Positions 1-9,538 of a stretch of DNA of 22,893 nucleotides are shown in pieces; within the stretch, counting starts at the first letter, position 1; every line of letters starts with the position of its first letter. Under the pieces are notes generated by a model. It had not been told where the DNA came from, did no database searches, and worked only from the letters and a program-made list of their open reading frames with translations. The position numbers were made by a program, and so were the translations under genes. The DNA is taken from assembly GCA_032718475.1 (NCBI GenBank), contig JAUCBJ010001508.1, forward strand, positions 1 to 22,893. The letters are read 5' to 3'. Source of the stretch: Nemertoderma westbladi. Lineage: Eukaryota > Xenacoelomorpha > Nemertodermatida > Nemertodermatidae.

Positions 1-11
1 ATGCAGCTGCA

Positions 12-2936
12 ATGCAGCATGCCGATCCTAGTAGTAGTAGTAGTAATATATACATGGACGACAATTTAAGGTCCCTTCCATCAGTAGAAGAAGCCATTGA
101 TGTCGCGAAAGGAACGGTAGAGTGTTTGAAAAGAGGTGGATTTCGACTGACGAAATTCACCAGCAACTCCCGTGAGTTTCTGGACGCGATACCGGTAGAA
201 GACCAAGGAACGAAAGATCTAGACTTAATAAAGGACGATCTTCCAGAAACCAAGACGCTTGGCTTGAAGTGGGACACCGAAAGAGATATCCTGTTTTTTC
301 AGCTAAAACAGCGAGATAATCCAGTTCGGACCAAACGGATTTGTTTAAGTATCCTGAGCACTTATTTCGACCCATTGGGATTTAATAGCCCAGTTATATT
401 GATTGCTCGGAGTTTAGTACAACAAATGTGGCTTGAAAACCACTCATGGGACGATCCACTTAAGGGAGAACTGTTAAAGAAGTGGATGAAATGGGAAGAT
501 TCTCTACCTGCCATCGAGAGCTTTGTAATTTCCCGTGCATATTTTGGTCATGTTCTTCCTACGTATTCCTATCAACTCTATGTGTTTGGAGACGCCAGCG
601 ACATGGGAATAGGTATAGTAGCATATCTGCGAGTCGAAACTCCGGATGGAATCAAAGTCGCCTTAGTTACCTCTAAGGCATTGATTAACAATAAGTTGAA
701 GGTTCCTCGAGCGGAGTTAAAGGCGGCTTTAAACGCTACAGCCATCGGCCGGAACGTAACAGAACAAATCGACTATCCACTGGAGAAAACTGTTTATTGG
801 ACCGACGCTTTACTCGTGTTGGAGTATATAACCAATGAAGTCTGTCAGTTCAGCGTTTTTGTTACTAACAGGGTAGCTATTATTCTTAGTCGCACAAAGA
901 TAGATCAATGGAGACATTGCCCCGGTACGATTAATCCAGCCGATATCGCCTCCAGGGGAGCAACTCCACAGGAACTGATAGATACTCCAGACTGGTTGGG
1001 TGGACCCGACTTCCTGAGTAAGGAAGAGGATGAATGGCCTCCTCACCTTACTACGGCGGAGATTAGACAAGCCAAGGGAGCGGAGAAAGTCAAACCTAAA
1101 ACCCGGGCGAGTAAATCGAAGTTATTTAAACCGACTATCGATCTATCTGTATTACATACTTCCGGAAACGATGCTTCGGATCCACAATCCCTCGCCACAA
1201 ATAAGTCTGTTGTGGAAATTAGAGATAGAGATTGGAAATCTGGAACACCAGACGTCTCGCAAGGAATCTCACCCCTGCTGCAGAGAGCAATACATCACTA
1301 CAGTTCCTGGAATCGGCTCTGTAAAGCCGTCACATATTTAAGGCGATGTTTTCATCATCACTACTCCAGGATAAAGACCATTAGTGATACCGCTCCATTG
1401 ACATCTGCGCAAGTTCATGTTATTAAAAATTTACCCAAATATAAGACATCCGACCGGTTTCTAAAGGAAAAAATCAGTTACCAGGAGCATGAAGAAACCA
1501 ATAAGCAGATACTGAGACTCCTGCAATGCTATGAGGATTCCGATAAGTATTTCCTGTTGTTGAGAAATCCGCAGATGCGCTTAAGGGATCGCTTCTCTAG
1601 CACAATGATAGATGGGTTAATACGTGTTGGAGGAAGGCTCACCAATGCGCCATTATCCTTTGACACTAAATTCCCCATACTCATTAGAAATCTTGAAGTA
1701 CAAATCAAGATGATTGTAGATGTTCACAGTAAACTTTATCATGCTGGTAGAGAACGAGTTCTTAGCGAAATTCGAACTCGCTATTATTTTGATAAACCCC
1801 GTAGAGCTCTGAACCAAGTTCTTAGGAACTGCATACCCTGTAGGAAAGCATTCAGTAGGCCTTTAACACAGCGAGAGGCAGAATTACCTAGGGAACGAGT
1901 AAGCTTCTATGAACCACCTTTTACTAATACTGGTGTAGATTTATTTGGCCCTATTGAAGTATATCGTGCTAGGACTATAGTCAAGAGATGGTGTGTCATC
2001 TTCGTATGCATGACTTGTAGAGCCATCCATCTCGATATGGTGAACGATCTATCTACCAACAGCTTCGTCTTAAGTTTACGCCGACAGATCGCTCACTTCG
2101 GGACTAGTAATACCATGAGATCGGATAAGGGAACGAACTTCATTGGTGCCAACAACGAAATCCAGGCTTACGTGAAGGACTGGAACCAAAGACAGGTGGA
2201 CGATCAGCTAAGGATAACAGCTTCTAGCTGGAGCTTCAACGCCGCCGACGCCCCTTGGTGGGGAGGAAGTTGGGAGAGATTAATTAGAAGTGTCAAGACC
2301 GCATTTCACTTTATAGTGCCATGCCGCGCGTATCTCACCGACGAACTTTTGCGGACGTTAATGGAGGAAATAGCTGCCTATCTCAACGAGAGACCGCTTA
2401 TGCCAGTCTCATCGAGTCCCGATTCCCTGGAAGCGCTAACACCCGCGCACTTTCTACTGAAGAAACCTGTAGCCATGCTCCCACGATCGGAGATTACCGA
2501 CGGAGACGAATACTGCCGTCGAACTTGGCAACTTATGCAGTTGCTATCCCGTCGTTTCGCTGACCATTTCGAGAAACATTATCTGCCCACGCTACAACTT
2601 CGAACTAAGTGGTTTGAGCAGCAAGAAAACGTCAGCGCCGGAGATATGGTGCTTATTGTAGATTCAGACCTTCCACGTAAACGGTGGCAGACAGGTTGTA
2701 TCATCGAGACTCACATCTCGGATGATGGTTTAGTACGCTCGGTAGAACTCGTCGTCATGCGGCGTAACTTCAAGAAGCCAGGCATAATCTTTGAGACGCA
2801 ACAACTCAACCACCCAGTTGGTCGTTTATGTTTACTGGAAAGAGACAGAGAACTCTCCGGAAACTATGGAAGGCAAGACACTCTTCCCACGACCACCTCC
2901 CTAATTCCTCAAACATCTAGGGACTCCCCAACGTGA
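12..2936 (+). CDS. BEL/Pao LTR-retrotransposon pol, 5'-incomplete (RT end, RNase H, integrase, C-terminal domain)
   Basis: Retrotransposon polyprotein that would copy and integrate the element. The RT catalytic motif YMDD is at residues 14-17, so most of RT lies beyond the left edge or is missing. The RNase H region follows, with acidic residues D194 (GDAS), E235 (RAEL), D265 (YWTDA) and D311 (NPADIASRG), typical of Pao elements. The integrase zinc-binding module is H572, H577, C607, C610. The integrase core triad is D643 (GVDLFGP), D705 (RSDKGTNF) and E755 (GGSWERL). The tail from about residue 840 resembles the domain found after BEL integrases. There are no internal stops over 974 codons, so this copy is young or was recently active. 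The ATG used is only the first in the window and is probably not the native start, because BEL gag and pol are usually one long frame. A TAG microsatellite sits just before YMDD. Confidence 0.95.
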   Translation: MQHADPSSSSSNIYMDDNLRSLPSVEEAIDVAKGTVECLKRGGFRLTKFTSNSREFLDAIPVEDQGTKDLDLIKDDLPETKTLGLKWDTERDILFFQLKQRDNPVRTKRICLSILSTYFDPLGFNSPVILIARSLVQQMWLENHSWDDPLKGELLKKWMKWEDSLPAIESFVISRAYFGHVLPTYSYQLYVFGDASDMGIGIVAYLRVETPDGIKVALVTSKALINNKLKVPRAELKAALNATAIGRNVTEQIDYPLEKTVYWTDALLVLEYITNEVCQFSVFVTNRVAIILSRTKIDQWRHCPGTINPADIASRGATPQELIDTPDWLGGPDFLSKEEDEWPPHLTTAEIRQAKGAEKVKPKTRASKSKLFKPTIDLSVLHTSGNDASDPQSLATNKSVVEIRDRDWKSGTPDVSQGISPLLQRAIHHYSSWNRLCKAVTYLRRCFHHHYSRIKTISDTAPLTSAQVHVIKNLPKYKTSDRFLKEKISYQEHEETNKQILRLLQCYEDSDKYFLLLRNPQMRLRDRFSSTMIDGLIRVGGRLTNAPLSFDTKFPILIRNLEVQIKMIVDVHSKLYHAGRERVLSEIRTRYYFDKPRRALNQVLRNCIPCRKAFSRPLTQREAELPRERVSFYEPPFTNTGVDLFGPIEVYRARTIVKRWCVIFVCMTCRAIHLDMVNDLSTNSFVLSLRRQIAHFGTSNTMRSDKGTNFIGANNEIQAYVKDWNQRQVDDQLRITASSWSFNAADAPWWGGSWERLIRSVKTAFHFIVPCRAYLTDELLRTLMEEIAAYLNERPLMPVSSSPDSLEALTPAHFLLKKPVAMLPRSEITDGDEYCRRTWQLMQLLSRRFADHFEKHYLPTLQLRTKWFEQQENVSAGDMVLIVDSDLPRKRWQTGCIIETHISDDGLVRSVELVVMRRNFKKPGIIFETQQLNHPVGRLCLLERDRELSGNYGRQDTLPTTTSLIPQTSRDSPT
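29..43. repeat. (TAG)5 microsatellite abutting the RT YMDD codons
   Basis: Five perfect TAG units lie immediately before the codons for NIYMDD. Read in the pol frame they give a serine run (residues 7-11) where a normal RT has conserved hydrophobic palm residues. Either the repeat expanded inside the gene or the element is broken here. Too little flank is visible to tell. Confidence 0.8.
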
Positions 2937-4374
2937 TACGTCTGGAGTGGGTGCATGACTATATTATTTTATCTATTTTATTATATTTTATATGTGAACA
3001 TTATTATGTACTTTATTATAATCGTTTTTATTCAATTTTATTTAGTAGAATGTTATTTTAGATTATTTAGTAGGTTAGTGCAATATATTAGTGTTTATTA
3101 CGTAATTACATATATATAATATATATTTAGTGTGACAGCGAGAAATAATTCTTTTTCTCTTTCCTTACTGTCCGTATTATATTATAAACACGAGACTACA
3201 GTAAGATGACATGTCAGTACTTATTAAAGTACAATAAAGCTCCTACTATATTTAAGTATTATTGGTAGGCAGAGTATTAGGAATGCAAAGTTCAGATCCT
3301 CGTGTCTCGGCTAAACCAAGCTCTGGGTAGACCTTGGAAACGACTTGCCTCTTCACACTGACATTGCTTCGTGCGATATTGCTCTTCTACCTTATATTAA
3401 ATAATACATATAGTAGCGTGATGTCCCTCTAACAGTAGCGTAAAACGCAAATAAATCTGTTAAACCTTTGACCATCTGTAATTCTAGTCGATTAAGATAT
3501 CGCGGCACCCACCGATATACTTGAAAGACAAATTCTAGAATCAGTGGTTAACGTCCCCAGACAAGTTCTGGAATAAATCGGTGCCCATCTTAAATATTAA
3601 TTTAATATTTATTAAAATCTGTAAAATTCAGATCCTTTAAAATTTCTAGTCAATTAAGATATCGCAGCACTTACCGATACTCTTAAAAGACAATTTTATA
3701 GAATTAAGGATCCTCAGTCCCCAGACATGCTCTGGAATAAAAATTGTGTCAATTTTAACATCAAATAATAAAATTCACGGGAATAAATTTAAATTCATAT
3801 TTTAAATGAATTTCATAAATTGTCATTTTGTGCAATTTATAACATTCCCAAAATTCCATTAATTAATAAATCATGGGAGCGGAGATTCATCCTATTGAGT
3901 GTATTAGAGTGCGAGAATCTCCAACATATAGTCAATAGCCGATAAAATTAGTAAAATCATGTATAAAGAGGATATTGACAATTAAAGAATTACTATTAAA
4001 TAGCATTCCAGATCTGTATGCATGAGAATTAACCTAATTCTACCGCTAGCTTTCCATAATGTCACCATAGCAACACCCACGCTAGAATTAGAAGCAAGTT
4101 AAAGAACAATAGAAAGCTTGTCCCATTGCATAGAATAGAGAATACATAGCACACTGTTAGTATCCAAGGATACACAGTAATAACGTGACATTCTGGAAGG
4201 CACTGACTAACAGACAAATGGCCTGTATGTGTACAATTGGTGACAGTTGTGTGGAATTTGTGCGTTTATAGGTGAATGTTACTGCTAAAGTATGTTTACA
4301 GTAGCTAGTCGCAATTGTGAAAGTAACCCAACTCTCCTATAGAAAGAACCTAAAGTGGATCCAAGCCTTTGGGA
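2937..4374 (+). repeat. Putative LTR-like noncoding stretch after BEL pol
   Basis: No coding frame is visible. Fifteen bases after the pol stop comes a purine-rich tract (TCTGGAGTGGG, 2941-2951) directly followed by TG at 2952. That is the expected arrangement of a polypurine tract and the start of a 3' LTR. An AATAAA at 3233-3238 could serve as poly(A) signal. The stretch is strongly AT-rich. The right end of the LTR cannot be fixed: no second copy exists in the window and no convincing tRNA primer-binding site was recognised. The element's LTR identity is therefore inferred from position only. Confidence 0.45.
3460..3770. repeat. Two diverged tandem copies, ~162-bp period
   Basis: Two neighbouring blocks share the same order of words: TTCTAGTC..ATTAAGATATCGC..GCAC, then ACCGATA, then AAAGACAA, then TCCCCAGACA, then CTCTGGAATAAA-like text. 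The TTCTAGT anchors are at 3482 and 3644. The copies differ by substitutions and small indels, so this is an old tandem duplication inside the presumed LTR. Such internal duplications are often found in retroelement regulatory regions, but no function can be read from the sequence. Confidence 0.75.
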
Positions 4375-4479
4375 CGGACAGTGGAGTGACTTGTGCCGGT
4401 TATCGTTGTCGTGCTGTTGCTACATGTTGGCGTAAACACCGCGACGACGGTACATCGGCGCTGAGAATCCCACTGTCCG
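4375..4479 (+). other. Leader with a perfect 10-bp inverted repeat before the gag-like gene
   Basis: CGGACAGTGG at 4375-4384 is the exact reverse complement of CCACTGTCCG at 4470-4479. The 85 bases between are GC-richer than the flanks and contain further CG-rich runs. In RNA this could close a large stem just 80 bases before the gag-like ATG, a place where retroelement leaders carry dimerisation or packaging structures. That role is inference. Confidence 0.5.
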
Positions 4480-4559
4480 GGGGCAACGAGAGGTAGGCAG
4501 CGACGCCCGCTAGCCTAAACATAAACTCATTTTGATATTAATAAACTCAGATAGCAGAT

Positions 4560-6129
4560 ATGACGGAGTTGATAGAAGATGATCTTGGTATTAGGGAGCG
4601 ATATACTCTACCTTTACAAGCATTTGTGGATAGCTTAATACGCGGTGAAGCCGATCCAACCATTACGGAGGACGATGGTCGTTATATCGAACCGCCGATG
4701 TCCCAAGAGCAACTTGCGCGTGAATTGGACTATCGAAAATTCACCGCTCGCTATACGAATCGTAATGGTACGTATATGGACTTCTTAACTACCGGCCATC
4801 CTATCGATTTACATGATACGGACGATGTAGATACAGAAAGGGAAATGGTTCTATTTAAATAACATACCCAGCGGAGTCGTAACGATAAACCGAGAATAGA
4901 TCACGAAAATTCTATTCGTAATAGACTGGAAAGAGAAAACGTTGAAGAACCGGATAAACGCATCGACTTCAACGACTATCTAGAATTTTTGAGAGAAACC
5001 TATCTCAACATCGCCAGTCAGCAGAACCTAGAGACTCGATATCCTCAAGGTATACATCATGACCATATGGTAGAACTCAAACGGCTCTATTTCACTATGA
5101 TGTATCTTACCGCCGATCGTCCACTACCTGTTATCCCGGATAGTTTTGAACAAATGGAAGAATATTGCAAAACTGGAGAACGATCACCCGCGTTTCCTCT
5201 ACAGGACGTACGTCTTTGGTATTATTGTGACGAATGCCCTGGACCCAACCAACAAACTGAAAGACACAAACATCCGCTCTTCCTATTTCCAAGAACAACC
5301 GACGATGGAAATTTATTGCGCATATTGCAGACTCAATAACTTGCATATTTTTGCGGTTTGCCCTCAATTTATGACTCAATGTCACCATTGTCAACTAAAG
5401 GGACACGCCAGTTTCGATTGCCCTTTTAATCACGATTTGGAAAGCGTAGATGAAATGATCACACTACGTTACATCAGAGCTTGGGAAGCGAACGCTGATT
5501 TACATTGTGATTCGCGCCATCGCTATTATCCTGGACGCGCTTACGAAGGAGTTTATGTGTTCCATCCTTACCTATTCGCTTCTGTCGAACAGAAATCACG
5601 CATATCGAGTTACGAACTACTAAAGCGCGTCGGAGAATGTATTTCAACCAAATTCGTACGCAAATTTCTCAGGAGTGTTAATCCTAGCGACCTTCATTCC
5701 TATAACTTAATCAATTATATCCGTCAGGATCCGGACTATGGAGACTTATTTGTTAACTCACACCCCGAGTTACAGGAAGTATATCGACGGCCTTACGAAT
5801 ACCGAGCCCTCGAACGCGAGTTGGAAAGAACCATTAAACCCAGGAGGTTTCTGACTGCCTATGGTCCACCCACGGCTCTCGTTCAGACCACTCGTAAAGG
5901 ACCCGTAAGTGCGGCTGTCCTAAAACGCGCTCTCAAGGCCGTTAGACCCCTCTCCCCCGACGTTGATGTCAATCAACCCGGCACTTCGACTGGCGGATAC
6001 ACCGACCACAATCCTGCACCTTCTGATGCAATTATATTGCACCCTTCACCCAGGAGTTATAGCCCTCCTTGTAAAGTGGCTCGCCCCAAAGAGAAAAAGA
6101 CTCTGGCCAGCTTTAAAAAAACTGCGTAA
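4560..6129 (+). pseudogene. Broken gag-like gene with CCHC zinc knuckles
   Basis: Probable nucleocapsid/capsid protein of an LTR retroelement. An ATG at 4560 opens a 100-codon frame that ends at a single TAA (4860-4862). The same frame then stays open to 5339. The coding signal moves one frame forward (+1) at roughly 5290-5310 and continues to 6129. In the last frame, CHHC-x4-H-x4-C (5373-5414 area) is a canonical zinc knuckle, preceded by a related CAYC..H..C finger. Another CDEC motif lies upstream in the first frame. The C-terminal third is proline-, serine- and lysine-rich. No pol follows. The one stop plus one shift suggest a dying copy; programmed recoding is less likely. No known capsid domain was recognised beyond the knuckles, so the family is uncertain, although BEL/Pao fits the neighbour. 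Confidence 0.7.
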
Positions 6130-6396
6130 ACGCCGTCCGCGCAAGAAAGACTAACTGTTTAGAGTATTTACGTATATTAGAAACTGTGATTTTTGTATAT
6201 TTATAGACTTGAATCCCATTTTCTGGGAGCGGTGTAAAAGCTTTTGCGGATATAATCAGTCCCCCTGCCCGCAAAGTACCGTGTAGGTGTTTTAACGGAC
6301 ATAAAAGTCATTCTTCTATATGTGTGCTTTGGCGGACATGGCAAGGCACAAAACCCGCAATGCGTCAAATACTCTAGCACAGTGTAGCCTTGATGA
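6130..6396 (+). other. Noncoding or decayed stretch after the gag-like gene
   Basis: Short frames only, interrupted in all three plus-strand phases. A basic tail (many K and R codons) in the frame one base ahead of the gag end overlaps 6060-6154. It could be the original C-terminus reached by a further shift, but this is not provable. A cysteine-rich minus-strand frame (6201-6479) has no recognisable motif and is probably chance. Confidence 0.4.
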
Positions 6397-6621
6397 TTCA
6401 GATTACGACATCTAACAGCTGGTTGCTGGCATGGAAACGGCCATTGGACACATGGTTCTTTGTTTAGCTTAACAGTCAATCAGGATGATTTTTACTGTCG
6501 ATGTGGAGATATTCTACAGATCGTGCTAGGAGTGTTCAGTCTTATAGTTTTCTGTGTTATAGTTTTGTTGTTTCTATCTAGGCCAGGAACACCGGCTCTG
6601 GAGTCAATTCGTTTCAGACTT
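6397..6621 (+). pseudogene. Fragment ending in a hydrophobic helix, possibly envelope-like
   Basis: An open frame of about 75 codons without a start runs from just after a stop at 6394 to TAG at 6619-6621. It has two close cysteines (YCRCGD) followed by a ~22-residue strongly hydrophobic segment (ILQIVLGVFSLIVFCVIVLL) and then a short polar tail. A luminal cysteine-containing part, one membrane helix and a short cytoplasmic tail is the layout of a retroviral-type envelope C-terminus. The position after a gag-like gene is compatible with this. No family was recognised, and a chance hydrophobic frame cannot be excluded. Confidence 0.25.
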
Positions 6622-7602
6622 TAGAAGAAACATTAGTAGGCTTAATTATAGAACGTATAACTGTTATCAACCCAACTTATTAACACAACTCATGCGGTAC
6701 AGTCTTACATACCAATCATATCATATCTTAACCTACCGTCTTAATGCTTTTTACTGTTGTTATTATTTGTATCAGTTGGTTGAATATTATTATTTGGAGA
6801 ACATCTATAAAGAACCCAAATTTCCCAATTTTCTTGATACACTACAGGTTAGAGAGACAGGTTACATATAGCGATTGCGACTTATATTATCGTGGTTTGT
6901 AGTGAGTTTAATGCTATTTGATAGGCACTACATGAGTCAATTGCTGTTCTCTTTATATATGATAAAATTCATAGACGGTCGGCAGATTAGTGTGCAGTAT
7001 TGTGTGGTACCGGTAGTGTGCATGATTATGGCTGATAACTAAGCATTTCCTAAAGAATGCGCCTCATACGTGAATCATAAGCCTTACAGTCCTACAGTTG
7101 TGTTTAGTATAAGTCATATCTCTGTTTACCTAGATAGAGCGCCACGTCCTAAAGGAACTGTTAATATTTCCCGAAAGTGAATAATATTCGTCAGAAATTA
7201 TTTATTAACGATCAATCGAATAATACAGTAAGCTTACACTGCAATAATAAAATCTAAGCCCCATCCGAATCCAGTCTCCCGGGTATATCCAGCGGGTGAA
7301 TGGACGCACACTAGGCTGGCTTCGGCTAATGTTGTGTTTATTGGTATTAAATACTTGTCATTTACTAAAGTCTATTTATAAACCAAAAGACATATAAATT
7401 TTGGCAGGTTAAACTGCTAAAGGTCTTCAAAAGCGCGTACAAAAACAGAGCACGAAAGTGCATCTTTCGACTACTTTGTATCCTTAAATTTCTGATAGAA
7501 AGTGCAAAATTCTAGCTCAGTCGACCGATAGGTGCTGTGTTATTAGTTAGAGACCTGATGGCAGGGAAATAATAAAACATGGGCAGTAAAACTTTAAAGT
7601 GC
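6622..7602. other. AT-rich sequence without recognised features
   Basis: No frame over 60 codons and no clear repeat family. One ACCGGTA motif occurs near 7012. The stretch may contain the far end of the retroelement that supplied the gag-like gene, but no LTR copy matching 2952-4374 was found by eye. Confidence 0.4.
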
Positions 7603-7855
7603 TAATTATAATAATAATAATATTGGTTATTTATATAGCGCTTTTCTACGCTCAGCATACTCAAAGCGCTTTTATTATCATTACCCCAGCAAAGCCAGGT
7701 TTCCATTATACCGCTGGGTTGACGTAGGCACTAATGTCTAAAGTGTCTTGCCTAGGGACACAACAGTGCAAAATTTCTACAGCCTTTAGTCGGATTCGAA
7801 CCTGCGCCACCAAACACAATTGTGTAAGCAGTTCAGGCGCCGTACTGCGACATCT
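7603..7855 (-). mobile_element. tRNA-derived SINE
   Basis: On the minus strand the element starts near 7855 with an A-box-like TGTCGCAGTACGG. About 40 bases later follows a perfect B box, GGTTCGAATCC (plus-strand 7793-7803). Together these form an internal RNA polymerase III promoter. The body contains GGCAAGACACTTTA-like text and two AAGCGCT words close to the 3' end. The element finishes in an ATT-rich trinucleotide tail (plus-strand 7607-7622). This is the layout of tRNA-headed SINEs of marine invertebrates, which move using LINE machinery. Target-site duplications were not obvious. Confidence 0.85.
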
Positions 7856-8540
7856 GTATTATGAACAATGGATAATTTAATTTTATTTATTTGTTAGGAA
7901 TTATTTGTAGTTATGCTCTTAAACTTTCTGGTACAACCAAATAATGACGTGGTGACATCTGGAAATACTGTTCATAGTAAATGTATGGCGTGGAGATATG
8001 GTAGTGCGAAATTGTTATTATTATTTTTTTTATAAATATAGGCCCTAATAGATAAAAAAAAGGATAAATTAATTGTAGATAGAATAGTTGGTGATAAAAA
8101 AAAACGTGTCAGAATTAACTTATTGACACAAATTTAATTTAACCGAAATTCAGATGTTCTGCCCTTGTGTATTGAATTTTGCATTCGATGGACTTTTAGG
8201 TGCAATTCCTGCAAAACCTAAAAGCATAATTGGGCAGCATAGGCCTAATTGAATTTGGTAAATTAAAATTAGTGACAAAAAAGATCTCTTATTATGTATT
8301 CATGTTCTTATGTTTCCGTATAGCTTATTTCCCCTTACCGCTCATAATCCTATATTATTATCTTACTGTATATGTTGTCTATAATAAATATGCTCCTAAT
8401 TGCCAATCAAATAAACCAATTATTCTTCTTTATGGGACGTAACCGTGTAAACTGGGTGAAATCCATCTATAGTTGAATATATTACAATCACATAGATCAT
8501 CCTATTGTTTTATACACAAGAGCATATCAATCGCCCTTAC
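7856..8540. other. AT-rich spacer, no gene
   Basis: A 70-codon plus-strand frame at 8230-8442 is hydrophobic and AT-driven, and is most likely chance. Runs of A and T and TAGGCCTA-type words are present. Nothing else was recognised. Confidence 0.5.
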
Positions 8541-9280
8541 AGCACGAAGGTCTCTTAAACGTTTCAACAGATTGTTTCAACATCAAGCATGCTGCACGAG
8601 GGTCTCTTACAGTCTTAAACGTTTCAACATATTGTTATAGTTACTCCACGCTGCACGAAGGTCTCTTAAACGTTTCAACGGATTGTTTCAGTATCCAATG
8701 TGCGGCATGAAGGTCTCTTAAAAGTATCAACAGATTGTTACAGTACCCCACGTTAGCACGTGCTGCACGAAATCTCTTAAAAGTTTCAACGAATTGTTTC
8801 AGTATCTCATATACTGCATGAAGGTCTCTTAAACGTTTCAATAGATTGTTTCAGTACCGGTATCCAACATGTTGATGGAGGTAACATTTCAACATATTGT
8901 TATAGTTACTCTGTACTCCACGCTGCGGCTGCACGAAGGTCTCTTAAAAGTTTCTTCGAATTGTTTCAGTATCCAATGTGCTGCATGGCGGTCTATTAAA
9001 CGTTTCAACAGATTGTTACAATACCCCACGCCCACGTGCTGCGCGAAGGTATCTTAAACGTTTCAATAGATTGTTTCAGTATCCAACACTGCAACATGCT
9101 GCTCATGATGGCCTGTTAAACGTTTCAACAGATTGTTACCGTAGGTACCCCACGTACATGCAGCATGAAGGTCTCTTAAACGTTTCAACGGATTTGTTTC
9201 AGTATCTCACATACTGCGCGAAGGCCTCACAGTCTCAAACGTTTCAATGGATTGATTCAGTATCCAACATGCTGCCTGAA
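8541..9280. repeat. ~56-bp minisatellite, about 13 monomers of two alternating types
   Basis: Each monomer contains GGTCTCTTAAACGTTTCAACAG or close variants followed by ATTGTT. Monomer anchors (GTCTC or variant) are near 8550, 8601, 8661, 8713, 8772, 8824, 8883, 8939, 8991, 9049, 9111, 9171 and 9225. Type A continues ATTGTTTCAGTATC; type B continues ATTGTTACAGTACCCC or ATTGTTATAGTTACTCC. The order along the array is A B A B A A B A B A B A A. Small open frames on both strands here are by-products of the repeat. Confidence 0.9.
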
Positions 9281-9538
9281 TGAAGTTCGAGGGGAGAGGA
9301 TACCTACCAGGCATATAGCACTTATGGTGGTCCATAATTAGTTTTAATGTGAAAAAAAGAATATTGAAATTGAAATTAAAATTAAAATTACACATGGAAA
9401 TGTTGAAGAAAATTAAAAAGAACATTAAATTTAAAATAATTGGTTCAAAGTAAGAGAAAATATCCAGTTTGACCATTGGAAAAAAATAGAAAAAAAAAAA
9501 AAATATATAAAAACAATACTAACGAAATTAAATACATT

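Noticed and set aside
6060-6154. Programmed frameshift at the A7 run near the gag-like end
   Set aside because: The A run is not in the phase required for a canonical -1 heptamer; the basic tail in the other frame may be chance.
6201-6479. Minus-strand 92-codon cysteine-rich frame
   Set aside because: No motif spacing of a known finger, no homology recognised, and it overlaps decayed retroelement sequence.
8230-8442. 70-codon hydrophobic frame
   Set aside because: AT-driven hydrophobicity in a spacer; no start context, no family.
8541-9280. CRISPR-like array
   Set aside because: Monomers are contiguous and degenerate with no unique spacers of constant length, and the window is eukaryotic.
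8641-9283. Small open frames on both strands with repeated LNVSTD / ETFKR words
   Set aside because: They are translations of the 56-bp minisatellite, not genes.
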